This document shows positions 8,645 through 17,521 of a DNA stretch of 64,000 nucleotides, piece after piece; the stretch's first letter is position 1; every line of letters begins with the position of its first letter. The notes below the pieces were generated by a model. It did not search any database. It had not been told where the DNA came from and saw nothing but the letters and a program-made list of their open reading frames with translations. The position numbers and the translations under genes were made by a program. This stretch comes from Phytoactinopolyspora limicola (lineage in GTDB: Bacteria > Actinomycetota > Actinomycetes > Jiangellales > Jiangellaceae): contig NZ_JAAOEN010000018.1 in the NCBI RefSeq assembly GCF_011320225.1, forward strand, positions 1 through 64,000, given 5' to 3'.

Positions 8645-9714
8645 CCGGTGCGCCGGCCGGCGTCGAGCCCGGCCACCAGTGCGGCCATGAACTCCTTGGG
8701 GCGTTCGATGTGCGGACTGTGGCCCGCGTCGTCGATCACGGTTTCGGTGAACGCCCCTCCGCCCGCCGAGTACAGCTCCAGCCCATGCCTGGTCTGGGCC
8801 ACCATCGGCTGCGGGGGTGCGACGTCGGCGCCGGGCCAGCCTTCCACCGCGCCGATGGAGCCCAGGTAGGCCAGGTCGAACAGCGACGTATCAGAGACGA
8901 TCACGTCCGACGCGCCGCGGATCCAGACGACCGGCGGCTTCGGGTCGATGACATGCAGGTCGTCGATGCGAAAGTGCAGCGGAGACATCGCGTTGAGGAC
9001 ACCGCGATCTCCAGGGGCCAGCCCCGGCCAGGTGTCAGTGGTCCGGGTGTCGCCGGGATAGTGGCCGTCACCGATCCGGGTGGACAACATCGAGTCCAGG
9101 TACAGCTCCACATCCGCGTCGTCGTTCGGGACGAAACCGGGCTGGACGTAGGCCCCCTGAAACACTGCCCGCGGTGCGGTCTGCACGTCGGCGGACCGGT
9201 CGCCGGCTCCGAGCCGGGCCACGAAGTCAGGATTGGCGCACCCGCCACCGGAACCGGCACCAGAGGCATCGTTGAGCTGCCCGTCCGGCCCGTGGGTACC
9301 GCCGAACCCGTATGGCGACACCGGGTTGACCAGCGTCAGCGACGACACCCGCTCCGGTGTGTCGCGCAACAACTGCATCGCTACGCCGCCGCCCATGCTC
9401 CAGCCGACGAGGTGGGCCGCGGGCAGTTCCAGCTCGTCGAGGACCGCTCGCACGTCGTCGGCGTAATCCCGCAACCCGCGGGTAGCGTCCACCTCCCGCG
9501 CCTCGGTGTCCCCGAATCCACGCAGGTCAACAGCAAGCGGACGATATCGCGCCGGCAGATCCAGCATGTTTTGCTGCCAGAACGACGCCGACGACACGTT
9601 GCCGTGGATGAACAGCACCGGCTCGCCTGGCCGGTCGAGGTGCAGCATGTGCACGGACAGCCGCGGCGTGTGCACCGTGGTGGATACCACTCCGGGCCGC
9701 AGTCGCGTTGTCAT
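8641..9714 (-). CDS. alpha/beta hydrolase (GWSMG elbow)
   Basis: A 357-residue alpha/beta hydrolase, first gene of the hydrolase pair. It has VLFIHGNVSSASFW at the oxyanion strand, the GWSMGGG nucleophile elbow, an acid in the RGASDVIVSD region and the catalytic His in the DAGHSPHIERP segment. A Gly/Asn-rich insertion with DASGAGSGGG lies between the core strands, so the lid is larger than usual. ATG 9714 is preferred; an in-frame GTG at 9735 overlaps the AAAGGAA ribosome site. Substrate unknown. Confidence 0.85.
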   Translation of the reverse strand: MTTRLRPGVVSTTVHTPRLSVHMLHLDRPGEPVLFIHGNVSSASFWQQNMLDLPARYRPLAVDLRGFGDTEAREVDATRGLRDYADDVRAVLDELELPAAHLVGWSMGGGVAMQLLRDTPERVSSLTLVNPVSPYGFGGTHGPDGQLNDASGAGSGGGCANPDFVARLGAGDRSADVQTAPRAVFQGAYVQPGFVPNDDADVELYLDSMLSTRIGDGHYPGDTRTTDTWPGLAPGDRGVLNAMSPLHFRIDDLHVIDPKPPVVWIRGASDVIVSDTSLFDLAYLGSIGAVEGWPGADVAPPQPMVAQTRHGLELYSAGGGAFTETVIDDAGHSPHIERPKEFMAALVAGLDAGRRTG

Positions 9715-9884
9715 GAGGTCGACGGTTCCTTTCACTCGGGCTTATGCCGTGCCGAAGAAACGCTGTGCCGCGATTCTTCCCCGACTCCGCCGCGAGCGAC
9801 ATGGTGTCGGCACACATGCCGCGCCATTTCTCCGTGTGGTCGGTTAGGCTGCCTGGCACCGTAGCTGGTGGGAGGTGGCGCCCG

Positions 9885-11543
9885 ATGCCGTACGACGCCG
9901 ACGTTGTGGTCGTGGGGGCAGGTCTGGCCGGGCTGGTCGCCACGGCTGAACTGGCGGCGGCGGGGAAGCGGGTGATCGTCGTCGAACAAGAACCCCCGGC
10001 ATCACTCGGTGGCCAGGCGCACTGGTCCTTCGGTGGATTGTTCCTCGTCGACTCCCCGGAGCAACGCCGGCTCGGCATCCGCGACTCCGCCGAGCTCGCA
10101 TGGCAGGACTGGTCCGGTTCGGCCGGCTTCGATCGCGCCGAAGACCATTGGCCCCGAGAGTGGGCACGGGCCTACGTCGAGTTCGCGGCGGGTGAGAAAC
10201 GCACGTGGCTACACACCCAGGGCTTGCGGCTGTTCCCGCTGGTGCAGTGGGCCGAACGCGGAGGTCACCTCGCCACCGGCGCCGGCAACTCGGTCCCCAG
10301 ATTCCATGTGACGTGGGGAACCGGTCCCGGGGTACTCGAACCGTTCGTCCGGGCGCTTCGCGCCGCCGAGGACGACGGACGGGTTGAGGTGCGTTATCGG
10401 CATCGGGTCAGCACACTCGTCACCGACGGCGGAACGGTCACCGGCGTCACCGGCGAGGTCTTGGCCCCCAGCGAGGTCCGGCGCGGTGCACCCAGCTCAC
10501 GGGCCGTCGTCGACGAGTTCACGATCCGTGCCCAGGCGGTTGTGGTGACGTCGGGTGGTATGGGCGCCAACCACGAGTTGGTTCGCCACCATTGGCCGAG
10601 CCGCCTCGGCACCCCACCGCAGCATTTGCTGTCCGGTGTGCCGGACCACGTGGACGGCCGGATGCTGGGCGTCGTGAAGGACGCCGGGGGCGCGTTGATC
10701 AACATGGACCGGATGTGGCACTACCCGGAGGGTCTGGCGAATCACAGCCCGGTGTGGAGTTCCCACGGCATCCGCATCCTCTCCGGGCCGTCGCCGCTCT
10801 GGTTCGATGCCCGCGGCCGCCGGCTGCCGTCGCCGCTCTTCCCCGGTTTCGACACCCTCGGAGCACTCCAACACATCGGCACCAGTGGGTACCCCCATTC
10901 GTGGTTCGTCCTGAACCGGCGGATCCTCGCCAAAGAGTTCGCGTTGTCCGGGTCGGAGCAGAACCCGGACCTCACCAACCGGGACGTACGCGGGCTCCTC
11001 CAGCGCCGCGGAGCGGTCATGACCGGACCCGTCGGCGCGTTCGTCCGCCACGGCGCTGACGTCGTCGTCCGTCGTTCCGTCCATGAACTGGCGCACGGCA
11101 TGAACCAACTGGTGGGAGAGGAGTTGATCGACGAGGCAGTGCTCCACGACGAGATCGTCGCCCGCGATCGCCAGGTGGCCACGGGCCTGGGCAAAGACGC
11201 TCAGGTGACCGCCATCCGCGCTGCCCGAGCCTACGTCGGTGATCGCCTCATCCGCGTCGTGGCACCACACGAACTCCTGGATCCGGACGCGGGACCTCTC
11301 GTGGCGGTGCGGTTGTCCGTCCTGACCCGCAAGACCCTCGGCGGCGTTCACACCGATCTGTCGGCCCGGGTGCTCGACGCGGCCGGCGAGCCGATTCCGG
11401 GACTCTACGCCGCTGGTGAGGTCGCCGGCTTCGGCGGTGGTGGCATTCACGGCTACCGCGCGTTGGAAGGCACCTTCCTCGGCGGCTGCCTGTTCTCCGG
11501 TCGGGTCGCCGGTCGGTCCGCCGCGGCCGCCGTGTCCGGGTGA
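9885..11543 (+). CDS. FAD-binding dehydrogenase, KsdD/fumarate-reductase-like
   Basis: A 552-residue flavoprotein. The FAD-binding dinucleotide fold is at the N-terminus (VVVGAGLAGLVATAELAAAG, residues 6-25, with Glu ending the second strand), and the C-terminal family motif is at YAAGEVAGFGGGGIHGYRAL. The architecture matches the putative FAD-binding dehydrogenases related to 3-ketosteroid dehydrogenase and fumarate reductase flavoproteins, about 550 residues long. GGAGGT lies 8 nt before the ATG, so upstream in-frame codons are not used. The physiological oxidant and substrate are unknown; a steroid role is not shown by neighbours. Confidence 0.85.
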   Translation: MPYDADVVVVGAGLAGLVATAELAAAGKRVIVVEQEPPASLGGQAHWSFGGLFLVDSPEQRRLGIRDSAELAWQDWSGSAGFDRAEDHWPREWARAYVEFAAGEKRTWLHTQGLRLFPLVQWAERGGHLATGAGNSVPRFHVTWGTGPGVLEPFVRALRAAEDDGRVEVRYRHRVSTLVTDGGTVTGVTGEVLAPSEVRRGAPSSRAVVDEFTIRAQAVVVTSGGMGANHELVRHHWPSRLGTPPQHLLSGVPDHVDGRMLGVVKDAGGALINMDRMWHYPEGLANHSPVWSSHGIRILSGPSPLWFDARGRRLPSPLFPGFDTLGALQHIGTSGYPHSWFVLNRRILAKEFALSGSEQNPDLTNRDVRGLLQRRGAVMTGPVGAFVRHGADVVVRRSVHELAHGMNQLVGEELIDEAVLHDEIVARDRQVATGLGKDAQVTAIRAARAYVGDRLIRVVAPHELLDPDAGPLVAVRLSVLTRKTLGGVHTDLSARVLDAAGEPIPGLYAAGEVAGFGGGGIHGYRALEGTFLGGCLFSGRVAGRSAAAAVSG

Positions 11544-11560
11544 TCGTCTAGGCTCGCCCC

Positions 11561-12403
11561 GTGCGACTCCAGACCACCGGCAATGTGCAGCGACTCGACC
11601 TTGCCGGTGTACTCGACCTCATCCCGGCTCTGGTCAACGAGTGGGCGGATCTGCGTTTCGACGAGTCCGGCGCGGTAGTCCACCCGGACACGCGGGAACC
11701 GCAGCCACAGCTCACCCTCCGCGAAGGTCGGCACCGTACCCCCGGCACCCGGTATGACCTGCGGTTTCCCACCGTGAGACCGACGCCGGACGTGGCCAGC
11801 GTGACGCTACGACGGGACGACGAGGTGCAGCTCTCGCTCACGTTGACGGAGTCCCGGGACCGATGGACGATCGACGCCGATCTCCGGCACGGACGCCCAC
11901 CGAACCTCGATCTGACCGCCCGCGCCGACCTCACCGGACTCATGCGCGACGGTGAGATCCCGGGCATCGTGGCGTGGCTGTTCCGCGGCATCGGCGACGT
12001 CGCGGTGCACGTCACCCCCGCTCCCCTGCTGGACGGCTCCGGCGAGGTTCTCAACGCCGCCGGGCACGCCGGCCGGCTCCGGTTCGGCGCCACCATCGAG
12101 GTCGCCAGCACATCGACGCACTGGGACGTCAAAGCGGCGTTCACCCTGTCCGCACGGGGCCTGGCCAGGCCCATACTTCTCATCGCCCGTCCGATCATCA
12201 AACGTAAAATCGCCCAGGCTGACGCGCGGTTCTGGGCGCAGGCATCGGCCGCTGTCACGGAGCTGCGCAAGGAACTCGACGAGATCGAGGAAGCCGTCGC
12301 GAACGAGGGCGGTCCGCAGCCCTTCGTACGCCGCGCCCTGTGGAACCCGGACGACCCGCCCGGCACCGACGCCGCGGTGAATCCCTATTCGCGGGGGCGC
12401 TAA
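11561..12403 (+). CDS. hypothetical protein
   Basis: A 280-residue soluble protein with a GTG start 17 nt after the flavoprotein stop, so probably in the same transcript. The first half is rich in alternating beta-type segments (YDLRFPTVRPTPDVAS, VQLSLTLTESRDRW), the middle carries an amphipathic LMRDGEIPGIVAWLFRG segment, and the C-terminus has a long helix (AQASAAVTELRKELDEI) ending in a polar tail. A moderately hydrophobic stretch near residue 205 (RPILLIARPIIKRKI) may be membrane-peripheral. I do not recognise the family. Confidence 0.65.
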   Translation: MRLQTTGNVQRLDLAGVLDLIPALVNEWADLRFDESGAVVHPDTREPQPQLTLREGRHRTPGTRYDLRFPTVRPTPDVASVTLRRDDEVQLSLTLTESRDRWTIDADLRHGRPPNLDLTARADLTGLMRDGEIPGIVAWLFRGIGDVAVHVTPAPLLDGSGEVLNAAGHAGRLRFGATIEVASTSTHWDVKAAFTLSARGLARPILLIARPIIKRKIAQADARFWAQASAAVTELRKELDEIEEAVANEGGPQPFVRRALWNPDDPPGTDAAVNPYSRGR

Positions 12404-12440
12404 GGCCGAGCCTCGAGAACCATGAAGTTCGGGCACTACC

Positions 12441-12565
12441 CGGTGATCGTTGCCGGATTTCCGCCCTCATCCCCGGTGATCGAACCCATAATCCAGTCGC
12501 TATGACGGCAGGAAGCCGACAACGATCACTTGCGGGTAACGACACGAAGTTGACAACGATCACCG
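12441..12565. repeat. palindromic element, CGGTGATCGTTG family (copy 2)
   Basis: CGGTGATCGTTG at 12441-12452 pairs with CAACGATCACCG at 12554-12565; inner partial copies occur at about 12473 (CCGGTGATCGAA) and 12520 (CAACGATCAC). It has the same arms as the element at 3168-3258 but a much longer and different interior. It lies between two rightward genes. Confidence 0.7.
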
Positions 12566-12608
12566 GGCCATGGGGCGGGCTCAGGTGCCGGCAACCCGCC
12601 GCCATTCC

Positions 12609-12646
12609 GGTGCGTGGCTGATCGGCCCGGGTGCATGGCTGATCGG
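12609..12646. promoter_or_regulatory. two 17-bp direct repeats upstream of the methyltransferase
   Basis: GGTGCGTGGCTGATCGG (12609-12625) and GGTGCATGGCTGATCGG (12630-12646) differ at one base and are spaced 21 bp start to start, two helical turns, so they would lie on one face of the DNA. They stand about 20 bp before the methyltransferase ATG, next to a TAGATAGTG segment that could act as a -10 box. A tandem operator is plausible but unproven. Confidence 0.45.
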
Positions 12647-12665
12647 CTAGATAGTGTGTTGTGGC

Positions 12666-13394
12666 ATGCCGGACGCCGTGTTCGCCCATCCTCGTCTCGC
12701 TGTCATTTATGACGCGTTCGACGGCCCTCGTGACGACCTCGACACCTATCTCGGGATCGCGGATGAGCTGAATGCTCAGCATGTACTAGACGTGGGGTGT
12801 GGGACGGGATCGCTCGCGTTGCGGCTGGCGAGTACCGGCCGCACCGTCGTCGGTGTCGACCCGGCGGCGGCGTCACTCGACGTCGCGCGGTCGAAGGTGG
12901 GCGCCGAGCAGGTCACCTGGCTGCATGGCGACGCCACGTCGGTGCCGGCCCTCCGTGCCGATCTCGCGGTGCTGACCGGAAACGTCGCCCAGGTCTTCCT
13001 GACCGATGACGACTGGTTACGGACGCTGCGCGGAATCCACACCGCGCTCGGGTCCCACGGGTACGTCGTGTTCGAGACCCGGCGGCCGGAGTATCGCGCC
13101 TGGGAGAAATGGCAAGACGCCCAGCGGACGGTCACCCTCGATGTACCCGGCGTAGGGCGGGTCGAGCAGACCTTCGAGGTGACCGACGTTGCCCTTCCGC
13201 TGGTGTCGTTCCGCTACACCTACCGCTTCGAGTCCGACGGCGCCGTCGTCAGCTCTGACTCCACGTTGCGTTTCCGTCGTCGCACCGAGGTGGAGTCCAC
13301 GCTCGCTGCCGCCGGCTTCCGGGTTCTCGATGTACGCGACGCTCTGGACCGCCCCGGCCGCGAGTACGTCTTCGTTGCTCGACGAACGACGTGA
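12666..13394 (+). CDS. class I SAM-dependent methyltransferase
   Basis: A 242-residue methyltransferase. Motif I is HVLDVGCGTGSLALRLA near residue 38, followed by the acidic end of strand two (GVDPAAASL), the WLHGDATSV segment and motif IV-like ADLAVLTGNVAQVF. The C-terminal half has beta-strand segments typical of small-molecule methyltransferases. It transfers a methyl group from S-adenosylmethionine to an unknown acceptor. ATG 12666 is chosen; the upstream TTG-type start has no ribosome site and the transcript may be leaderless. Confidence 0.85.
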   Translation: MPDAVFAHPRLAVIYDAFDGPRDDLDTYLGIADELNAQHVLDVGCGTGSLALRLASTGRTVVGVDPAAASLDVARSKVGAEQVTWLHGDATSVPALRADLAVLTGNVAQVFLTDDDWLRTLRGIHTALGSHGYVVFETRRPEYRAWEKWQDAQRTVTLDVPGVGRVEQTFEVTDVALPLVSFRYTYRFESDGAVVSSDSTLRFRRRTEVESTLAAAGFRVLDVRDALDRPGREYVFVARRTT

Positions 13395-13759
13395 TCCACG
13401 CCGACCACCTGGCGTCCCGCGGGCCGTTTCGACGTCGACGATCTCCATTTGACGCAGCTGGCGGGCGCTGACCGACGGGCCCCCACCTCACACCTCATCC
13501 ACCAACTCATCGACAAGGAAGACAACCAAGGCAACGACACCGCCGACGCCGCCTGACCGGAGCGGGTATAGCCGACCAACATCTGGCCACCCCGCATCTG
13601 GCTGATGCGTCAGCACAGCGGGCCCCGCGGCATCAACCGAACCGACGTTGAGCCGCGGCGGTCCGCTGTGCACGCACGTCCGCTGCGGCCCCGTGGATTC
13701 TTATCAGGACCTTAGCTGCCCGTAACGGCGCAGACACAAGAACCGTCCACACTGGCAAT
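13395..13759. other. intergenic region without a supportable gene
   Basis: This stretch of about 365 bp has short open frames on both strands but none with a start, a ribosome site and a recognisable product. Its main structural feature is the imperfect hairpin listed at 13613-13671. The sequence just before methylglyoxal synthase presumably holds its promoter, which I cannot place. Confidence 0.5.
13613..13671. terminator. imperfect GC-rich inverted repeat downstream of the methyltransferase
   Basis: GCACAGCGGGCCCCGCGGC (13613-13631) pairs imperfectly with GCCGCGGCGGTCCGCTGTGC (13652-13671) around a 20-nt loop. There is no T-tract, as is common for terminators of high-GC actinomycetes. It could instead belong to the 5' region of methylglyoxal synthase. 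Confidence 0.5.
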
Positions 13760-14236
13760 ATGAGCACCAACCCTCGTCACATCGCACTCGTCGCCCACGA
13801 CAACAAGAAGGCCTCAATGCTGGAGTGGGCAGCATTCAACCGCGGAACACTCACCCGGCACCACCTCTATGCCACCGGCACCACAGGCACCATGCTCCAA
13901 CACGAGCTTGGGCTGCCCGTCCATCGCTTCTTCTCCGGACCAGTCGGCGGAGATCAGCAGATCGGCGCCAAGATCGCCGAAGGTGTCATCGATATCTTGA
14001 TCTTCTTCTGGGATCCGCTCGAGCCGCAGCCACACGATCCGGACGTCAAAGCCCTCCTGCGCCTGGCCGCCGTGTGGAACATCGGTGTCGCCTCGAATGT
14101 CACGACCGCCGACATGCTCATCTCATCCCCGCTGTTCTCCGGGCTGTACCAACCCGTCCGGCCGGATTTCGGTGATGTGACCGGTGAACTCGTATCCGCC
14201 GCGGCGTCGCGAACCGGGGCGCCGGAACGGGAATGA
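13760..14236 (+). CDS. mgsA: methylglyoxal synthase
   Basis: A 158-residue enzyme that converts dihydroxyacetone phosphate to methylglyoxal and phosphate, a bypass of lower glycolysis. It aligns along its full length with the E. coli enzyme family: [10 protein letters not shown] at the start, the phosphate loop [10 protein letters not shown], then [20 protein letters not shown] with the catalytic Asp and His, then [20 protein letters not shown]. All conserved active-site segments are intact. The gene is monocistronic. It fits a genome with heavy sugar-acid catabolism, where triose phosphates may accumulate. Confidence 0.95.
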   Translation: MSTNPRHIALVAHDNKKASMLEWAAFNRGTLTRHHLYATGTTGTMLQHELGLPVHRFFSGPVGGDQQIGAKIAEGVIDILIFFWDPLEPQPHDPDVKALLRLAAVWNIGVASNVTTADMLISSPLFSGLYQPVRPDFGDVTGELVSAAASRTGAPERE

Positions 14237-14339
14237 ACACGGCGTGCCGCGCCCCCTCGAATCGGCACGACCGGGCCATATCACCTGATACAGCGCTATT
14301 CTTCTGATATCGGGTGGTATGCGATCAGGTGAGGGCGGC

Positions 14340-15488
14340 ATGGTCACAGTGGCGTCGTACAACCTGGAGAACCTCTTCGCGCGGCCGAAGGCGTTCGATC
14401 CACTCGACTGGTCGGCCGGCGAACCCATCGTGCGAGCCTACGGCGAGTTCAACTCGCTGATCACCGACGACACCTACACCGGCGCCGACCGGGACCGGAT
14501 GCGCGAACTCCTCCTCGAGGTCGGCGTGTATTACCGCAACATCCACAACGCCATCCGCCGCCGCCCCAGCCCCACACCAGCCTGGGCATGGCTACGCAAG
14601 AACCGCGGCACCTTCGACCGCCAACCCCGCGATCCCACCAACAACGTCGAGATCACCGCCACCGGCCGCGGCGACTGGATCGGCTGGCTGGAGTTGGCCA
14701 CCGAACCCACCGACGAGATCGGCACCCGCATGACCGCCCGCGTCATCACCGACGTCGACGCCGACATCCTCGCCGTGGTCGAGGCCGAAGACCGCCCGGC
14801 CCTGGTGCGGTTCAACCACGAGATGCTCGACGGACACTACCGCCACGTCATGCTCGTCGACGGCAACGACGAACGCGGCATCGACGTCGGCATCATGACC
14901 AAACCCGGCTTCCCCATCGGCACCATCCGCTCCCACGTCGACACCGAAGACCACCTCGGCACCATCTTCAGCCGCGACTGCCCGCAGTACGAGGTCACCA
15001 CTCCCACCGGAACCGTGCTGCACGTCCTGGTCAACCACTTCAAGTCACAATCCGGCGGTGGTGGAAACAAACGCCGACGCCAAGCCGACGCCGTCCGCGA
15101 CATCACCGACCGCCTCACCGCCACAGGTGAACACGTGATCGTCCTCGGCGACCTCAACGAAGGCCAACCCACCCTCGACGAACCACCAGAGAACCTCACC
15201 GCCCTGTTCGCCCCCGGCGGCCCCCTCGTCTCCTGCTACGACCTCGACGGCTTCGACACCGGTGACCGGCCCGGCACCTTCGACACGTGTAGCATCCGCA
15301 ACCGCCTGGATTACATCCTCATCTCCCACAGCCTCGTTCCGGCGTTCACCGGAGGCACCGTGTTCCGCACGGGCCTGTGGGGCACCCGCAAGACCCGCCC
15401 CACCGCCTGGGACACCTACCCCGACATGACCGCCAACATCCACCAAGCCTCCGACCACGCCGTCGTCGTTATCGACCTGGACCTCTGA
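14340..15488 (+). CDS. endonuclease/exonuclease/phosphatase (EEP) family protein
   Basis: A 382-residue cytoplasmic EEP-fold hydrolase. It shows the N-terminal metal motif VASYNLENLF (Asn and the later Glu of ILAVVEAED), the VNHFKSQ segment, the HVIVLGDLNEGQP motif (catalytic Asp/Asn) and the C-terminal SDHAVVVIDLDL His. These cover the complete catalytic set for Mg-dependent phosphoester cleavage. Substrate may be DNA, RNA, phosphoinositide or a nucleotide; no signal peptide is present. ATG 14340 has a GAGGG site 6 nt upstream. Its 3' end overlaps the next leftward gene by 20 nt. Confidence 0.8.
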   Translation: MVTVASYNLENLFARPKAFDPLDWSAGEPIVRAYGEFNSLITDDTYTGADRDRMRELLLEVGVYYRNIHNAIRRRPSPTPAWAWLRKNRGTFDRQPRDPTNNVEITATGRGDWIGWLELATEPTDEIGTRMTARVITDVDADILAVVEAEDRPALVRFNHEMLDGHYRHVMLVDGNDERGIDVGIMTKPGFPIGTIRSHVDTEDHLGTIFSRDCPQYEVTTPTGTVLHVLVNHFKSQSGGGGNKRRRQADAVRDITDRLTATGEHVIVLGDLNEGQPTLDEPPENLTALFAPGGPLVSCYDLDGFDTGDRPGTFDTCSIRNRLDYILISHSLVPAFTGGTVFRTGLWGTRKTRPTAWDTYPDMTANIHQASDHAVVVIDLDL

Positions 15489-17424
15489 CCGCGCCCACCG
15501 GTTGGTCCAGGCGCTGCGCGACGGGAGACCGGCCGTCGACGGTCGACAGGAGGGCTGCGGCGTGTTGAGCGCGGGTGCCGACTCTGGACCTGCACCGCAG
15601 CACGAGGTCGGCAGCCCCGACGTCCCCCACGACCGGAGCCCGCCAGACAAGTGTCACCATCTCCGGGTCAGCGCTGACCCGGACCTCTGAGCCGGGGGGC
15701 GTCTGGCCCGGACGTAACGGGGTCTCCGCCGGCGCCGCCCCGCCTGGCCGGGTCTCCCGCGGCGTCACCGTCATCGCTCCACCGACGAACACCCGGTCGA
15801 CTTGGTCCAAGAACACCTCGACGGTCGCGGGCTCATCCACGAGGTCCACACCGACCCGGAGCACGTCGTCTTCGCGGGTGATCCGCCCGGCCGCGACCAT
15901 GTCGCCCCAGAACGCGGCCGCGAAACAGAAGGTGAGCTGCGCGCCGGGCACCGCCACCTCGACGACGTCCCCTGCCTCGAACCTGACAGCCTCCTCCACC
16001 GGGTCGCCATTCACCCAGCACGTCGCCTCGTCGGCGCCGCCGACATCAAACACGACCCGCACCGACGACACCCGCATCGGCTCCCCCACATCGATGGTGT
16101 CCAGGTGTAAGTGCCGATCACCACCCGGGGCGGCCAGGGACACCCCCCACAGCACCGACCGGCCGGCCTGCACCGCCGAGAACGAGCCCGCCGCCAGGTC
16201 GAATCCGTCTTTGAGCACTCGTAACCGCACGTACCGCGCCGGTTGTCGCCATGGGGCGTCACCCGGGGCCGTCCAGTATCCGAGGAGGTTTCGACGTTGC
16301 AGCCAGGTGTCGGCCTGGTTGACGGTACCCAGGGCCATCCGCGGCTCGCGCCAGGTGCTGCCCACTATCTGTTCCACCGCGGTGCCGCCGGCCTGCTCCG
16401 GGGCTTCCGCCGCGGCATCGCGCAGCACGAACAACTCCCGGTACATCTCGCCGGCGGGCGGCTGGAGAAAGTGGTCGCGTAGCCGCTCCGGTACCTGCGG
16501 CTGGAGCACCGCGGGCAACACCAACGACGGATCAGCGGCCGGCACGGGCACCGCACCAAACGGGCTCGCCCCGGCCAACGCCTTACGCAGGAACATCAGC
16601 AGCTCTGGCATAGCGGCGGTATCGACCGGGTAGGCCCGCGACATCGGGCCGGCCAGCTGCCCGGTCGGCGCATGCCAGCGGCGCGCCAGGTGGGTCCAGG
16701 CCAGTTCCAGCAGCGCGCTCGTTTGCTCCCGGACGTCGTCGTCGACGACATACTGGTCGATCCCGGTCAGCGCCTCCACGGTGATCAGCCAATAGGTGGG
16801 GCTGTTGTACTCGGTGAAGCTCCCGCTGCGGGCCACGGCGGCAGCGAAGCGAGCCAGTCGGCGCGTCGCGTAGTGCCGCAGCTCTTCGTCGGCCAGGAGT
16901 TGTGCGGCGGTCAGGGTGACGAACGTGCCTTTGGCCGCGATATTCGTGTAGTACATCGACACGTCCCGTCGCACGATGGACCGCGCGGCGTGATGCAACG
17001 CCCGCTCGGCCCGCGCTCGCGTCTGAGCACCCAGCCGGTGGCGGTGGCGCAACAGCAGCAGGGCGAGGAGCCGCCCGCCAAAATCCGCCTGGTTCCAGTC
17101 CGGCGGCACCATCTCGGCAACCGGCTCCTCGGCGAAGTATCCCCATAACCCGTAAGTGGGCGACGCGGGGCCACTGTCCTGGCCGGCCACCACCCGATCC
17201 ACGATGGCGGACGCCCTGGACCGGCCGTCGGTTGTGTTCTGCTCATATAGGGCGAGAGCGTAGGCGAGGCTGGGCAGATAGCGGTGCGCATGGCCGGAGA
17301 CGATCCGGGTATGGATCGGGTTATAGGTGGCCGGCCCCCGGAGCAGGCTCCATGCGGGATCGAACGTTCCTTCTCCCGCGGCGCACACGGAGTTGATCAG
17401 GGCGTGGTCGAGAGCGTCGGGCAC
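15469..17424 (-). CDS. putative polysaccharide-degrading alpha/alpha-toroid protein (unassigned family)
   Basis: A 651-residue cytoplasmic protein without signal peptide. The first 300 residues are helical with many Trp/Tyr (YGLWGYFAEEP, DWNQADFGGRLLALLLL, SMYYTNIAAKGTF, FTEYNSPTYWLITVEAL); the rest is beta-rich (VRLRVLKDGFDLAAGSF, SVLWGVSLAAPGGD, TFCFAAAFWGD). A helical toroid followed by a beta-sandwich is the plan of heparinase II/III- and alginate-lyase-type enzymes. The FTEYNSPTY block with Asn, Glu and Tyr is a candidate active site. GTG 17424 has GGAG 6 nt upstream; the longer TTG start would fall in an operator. Divergent from a LacI gene. Family and substrate are inference. Confidence 0.5.
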   Translation of the reverse strand: MPDALDHALINSVCAAGEGTFDPAWSLLRGPATYNPIHTRIVSGHAHRYLPSLAYALALYEQNTTDGRSRASAIVDRVVAGQDSGPASPTYGLWGYFAEEPVAEMVPPDWNQADFGGRLLALLLLRHRHRLGAQTRARAERALHHAARSIVRRDVSMYYTNIAAKGTFVTLTAAQLLADEELRHYATRRLARFAAAVARSGSFTEYNSPTYWLITVEALTGIDQYVVDDDVREQTSALLELAWTHLARRWHAPTGQLAGPMSRAYPVDTAAMPELLMFLRKALAGASPFGAVPVPAADPSLVLPAVLQPQVPERLRDHFLQPPAGEMYRELFVLRDAAAEAPEQAGGTAVEQIVGSTWREPRMALGTVNQADTWLQRRNLLGYWTAPGDAPWRQPARYVRLRVLKDGFDLAAGSFSAVQAGRSVLWGVSLAAPGGDRHLHLDTIDVGEPMRVSSVRVVFDVGGADEATCWVNGDPVEEAVRFEAGDVVEVAVPGAQLTFCFAAAFWGDMVAAGRITREDDVLRVGVDLVDEPATVEVFLDQVDRVFVGGAMTVTPRETRPGGAAPAETPLRPGQTPPGSEVRVSADPEMVTLVWRAPVVGDVGAADLVLRCRSRVGTRAQHAAALLSTVDGRSPVAQRLDQPVGAVRGPGR

Positions 17425-17466
17425 GGCGGTCTCCAGATCGTGGCGCGGCCAGGACAAGACAGAAAG

Positions 17467-17482
17467 CAAAACGTCTTGCTAT
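17467..17482. promoter_or_regulatory. LacI-type operator between the toroid protein and lacI genes
   Basis: AGCAAAACGTCTTGCT is a near-perfect dyad (one R/Y mismatch) with the CG centre typical of LacI-family operators. It lies between the leftward 15469-17424 gene and the rightward LacI gene at 17522, so it could serve both. Confidence 0.65.
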
Positions 17483-17521
17483 CGCCGCTACGATACACAT
17501 ACACCCCGCGAGGAGGTCATG

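Noticed and set aside
13395-13560. Open frame continuing past the methyltransferase stop
   Set aside because: It is in the same frame after the TGA but has no start codon or ribosome site and no similarity I recognise.
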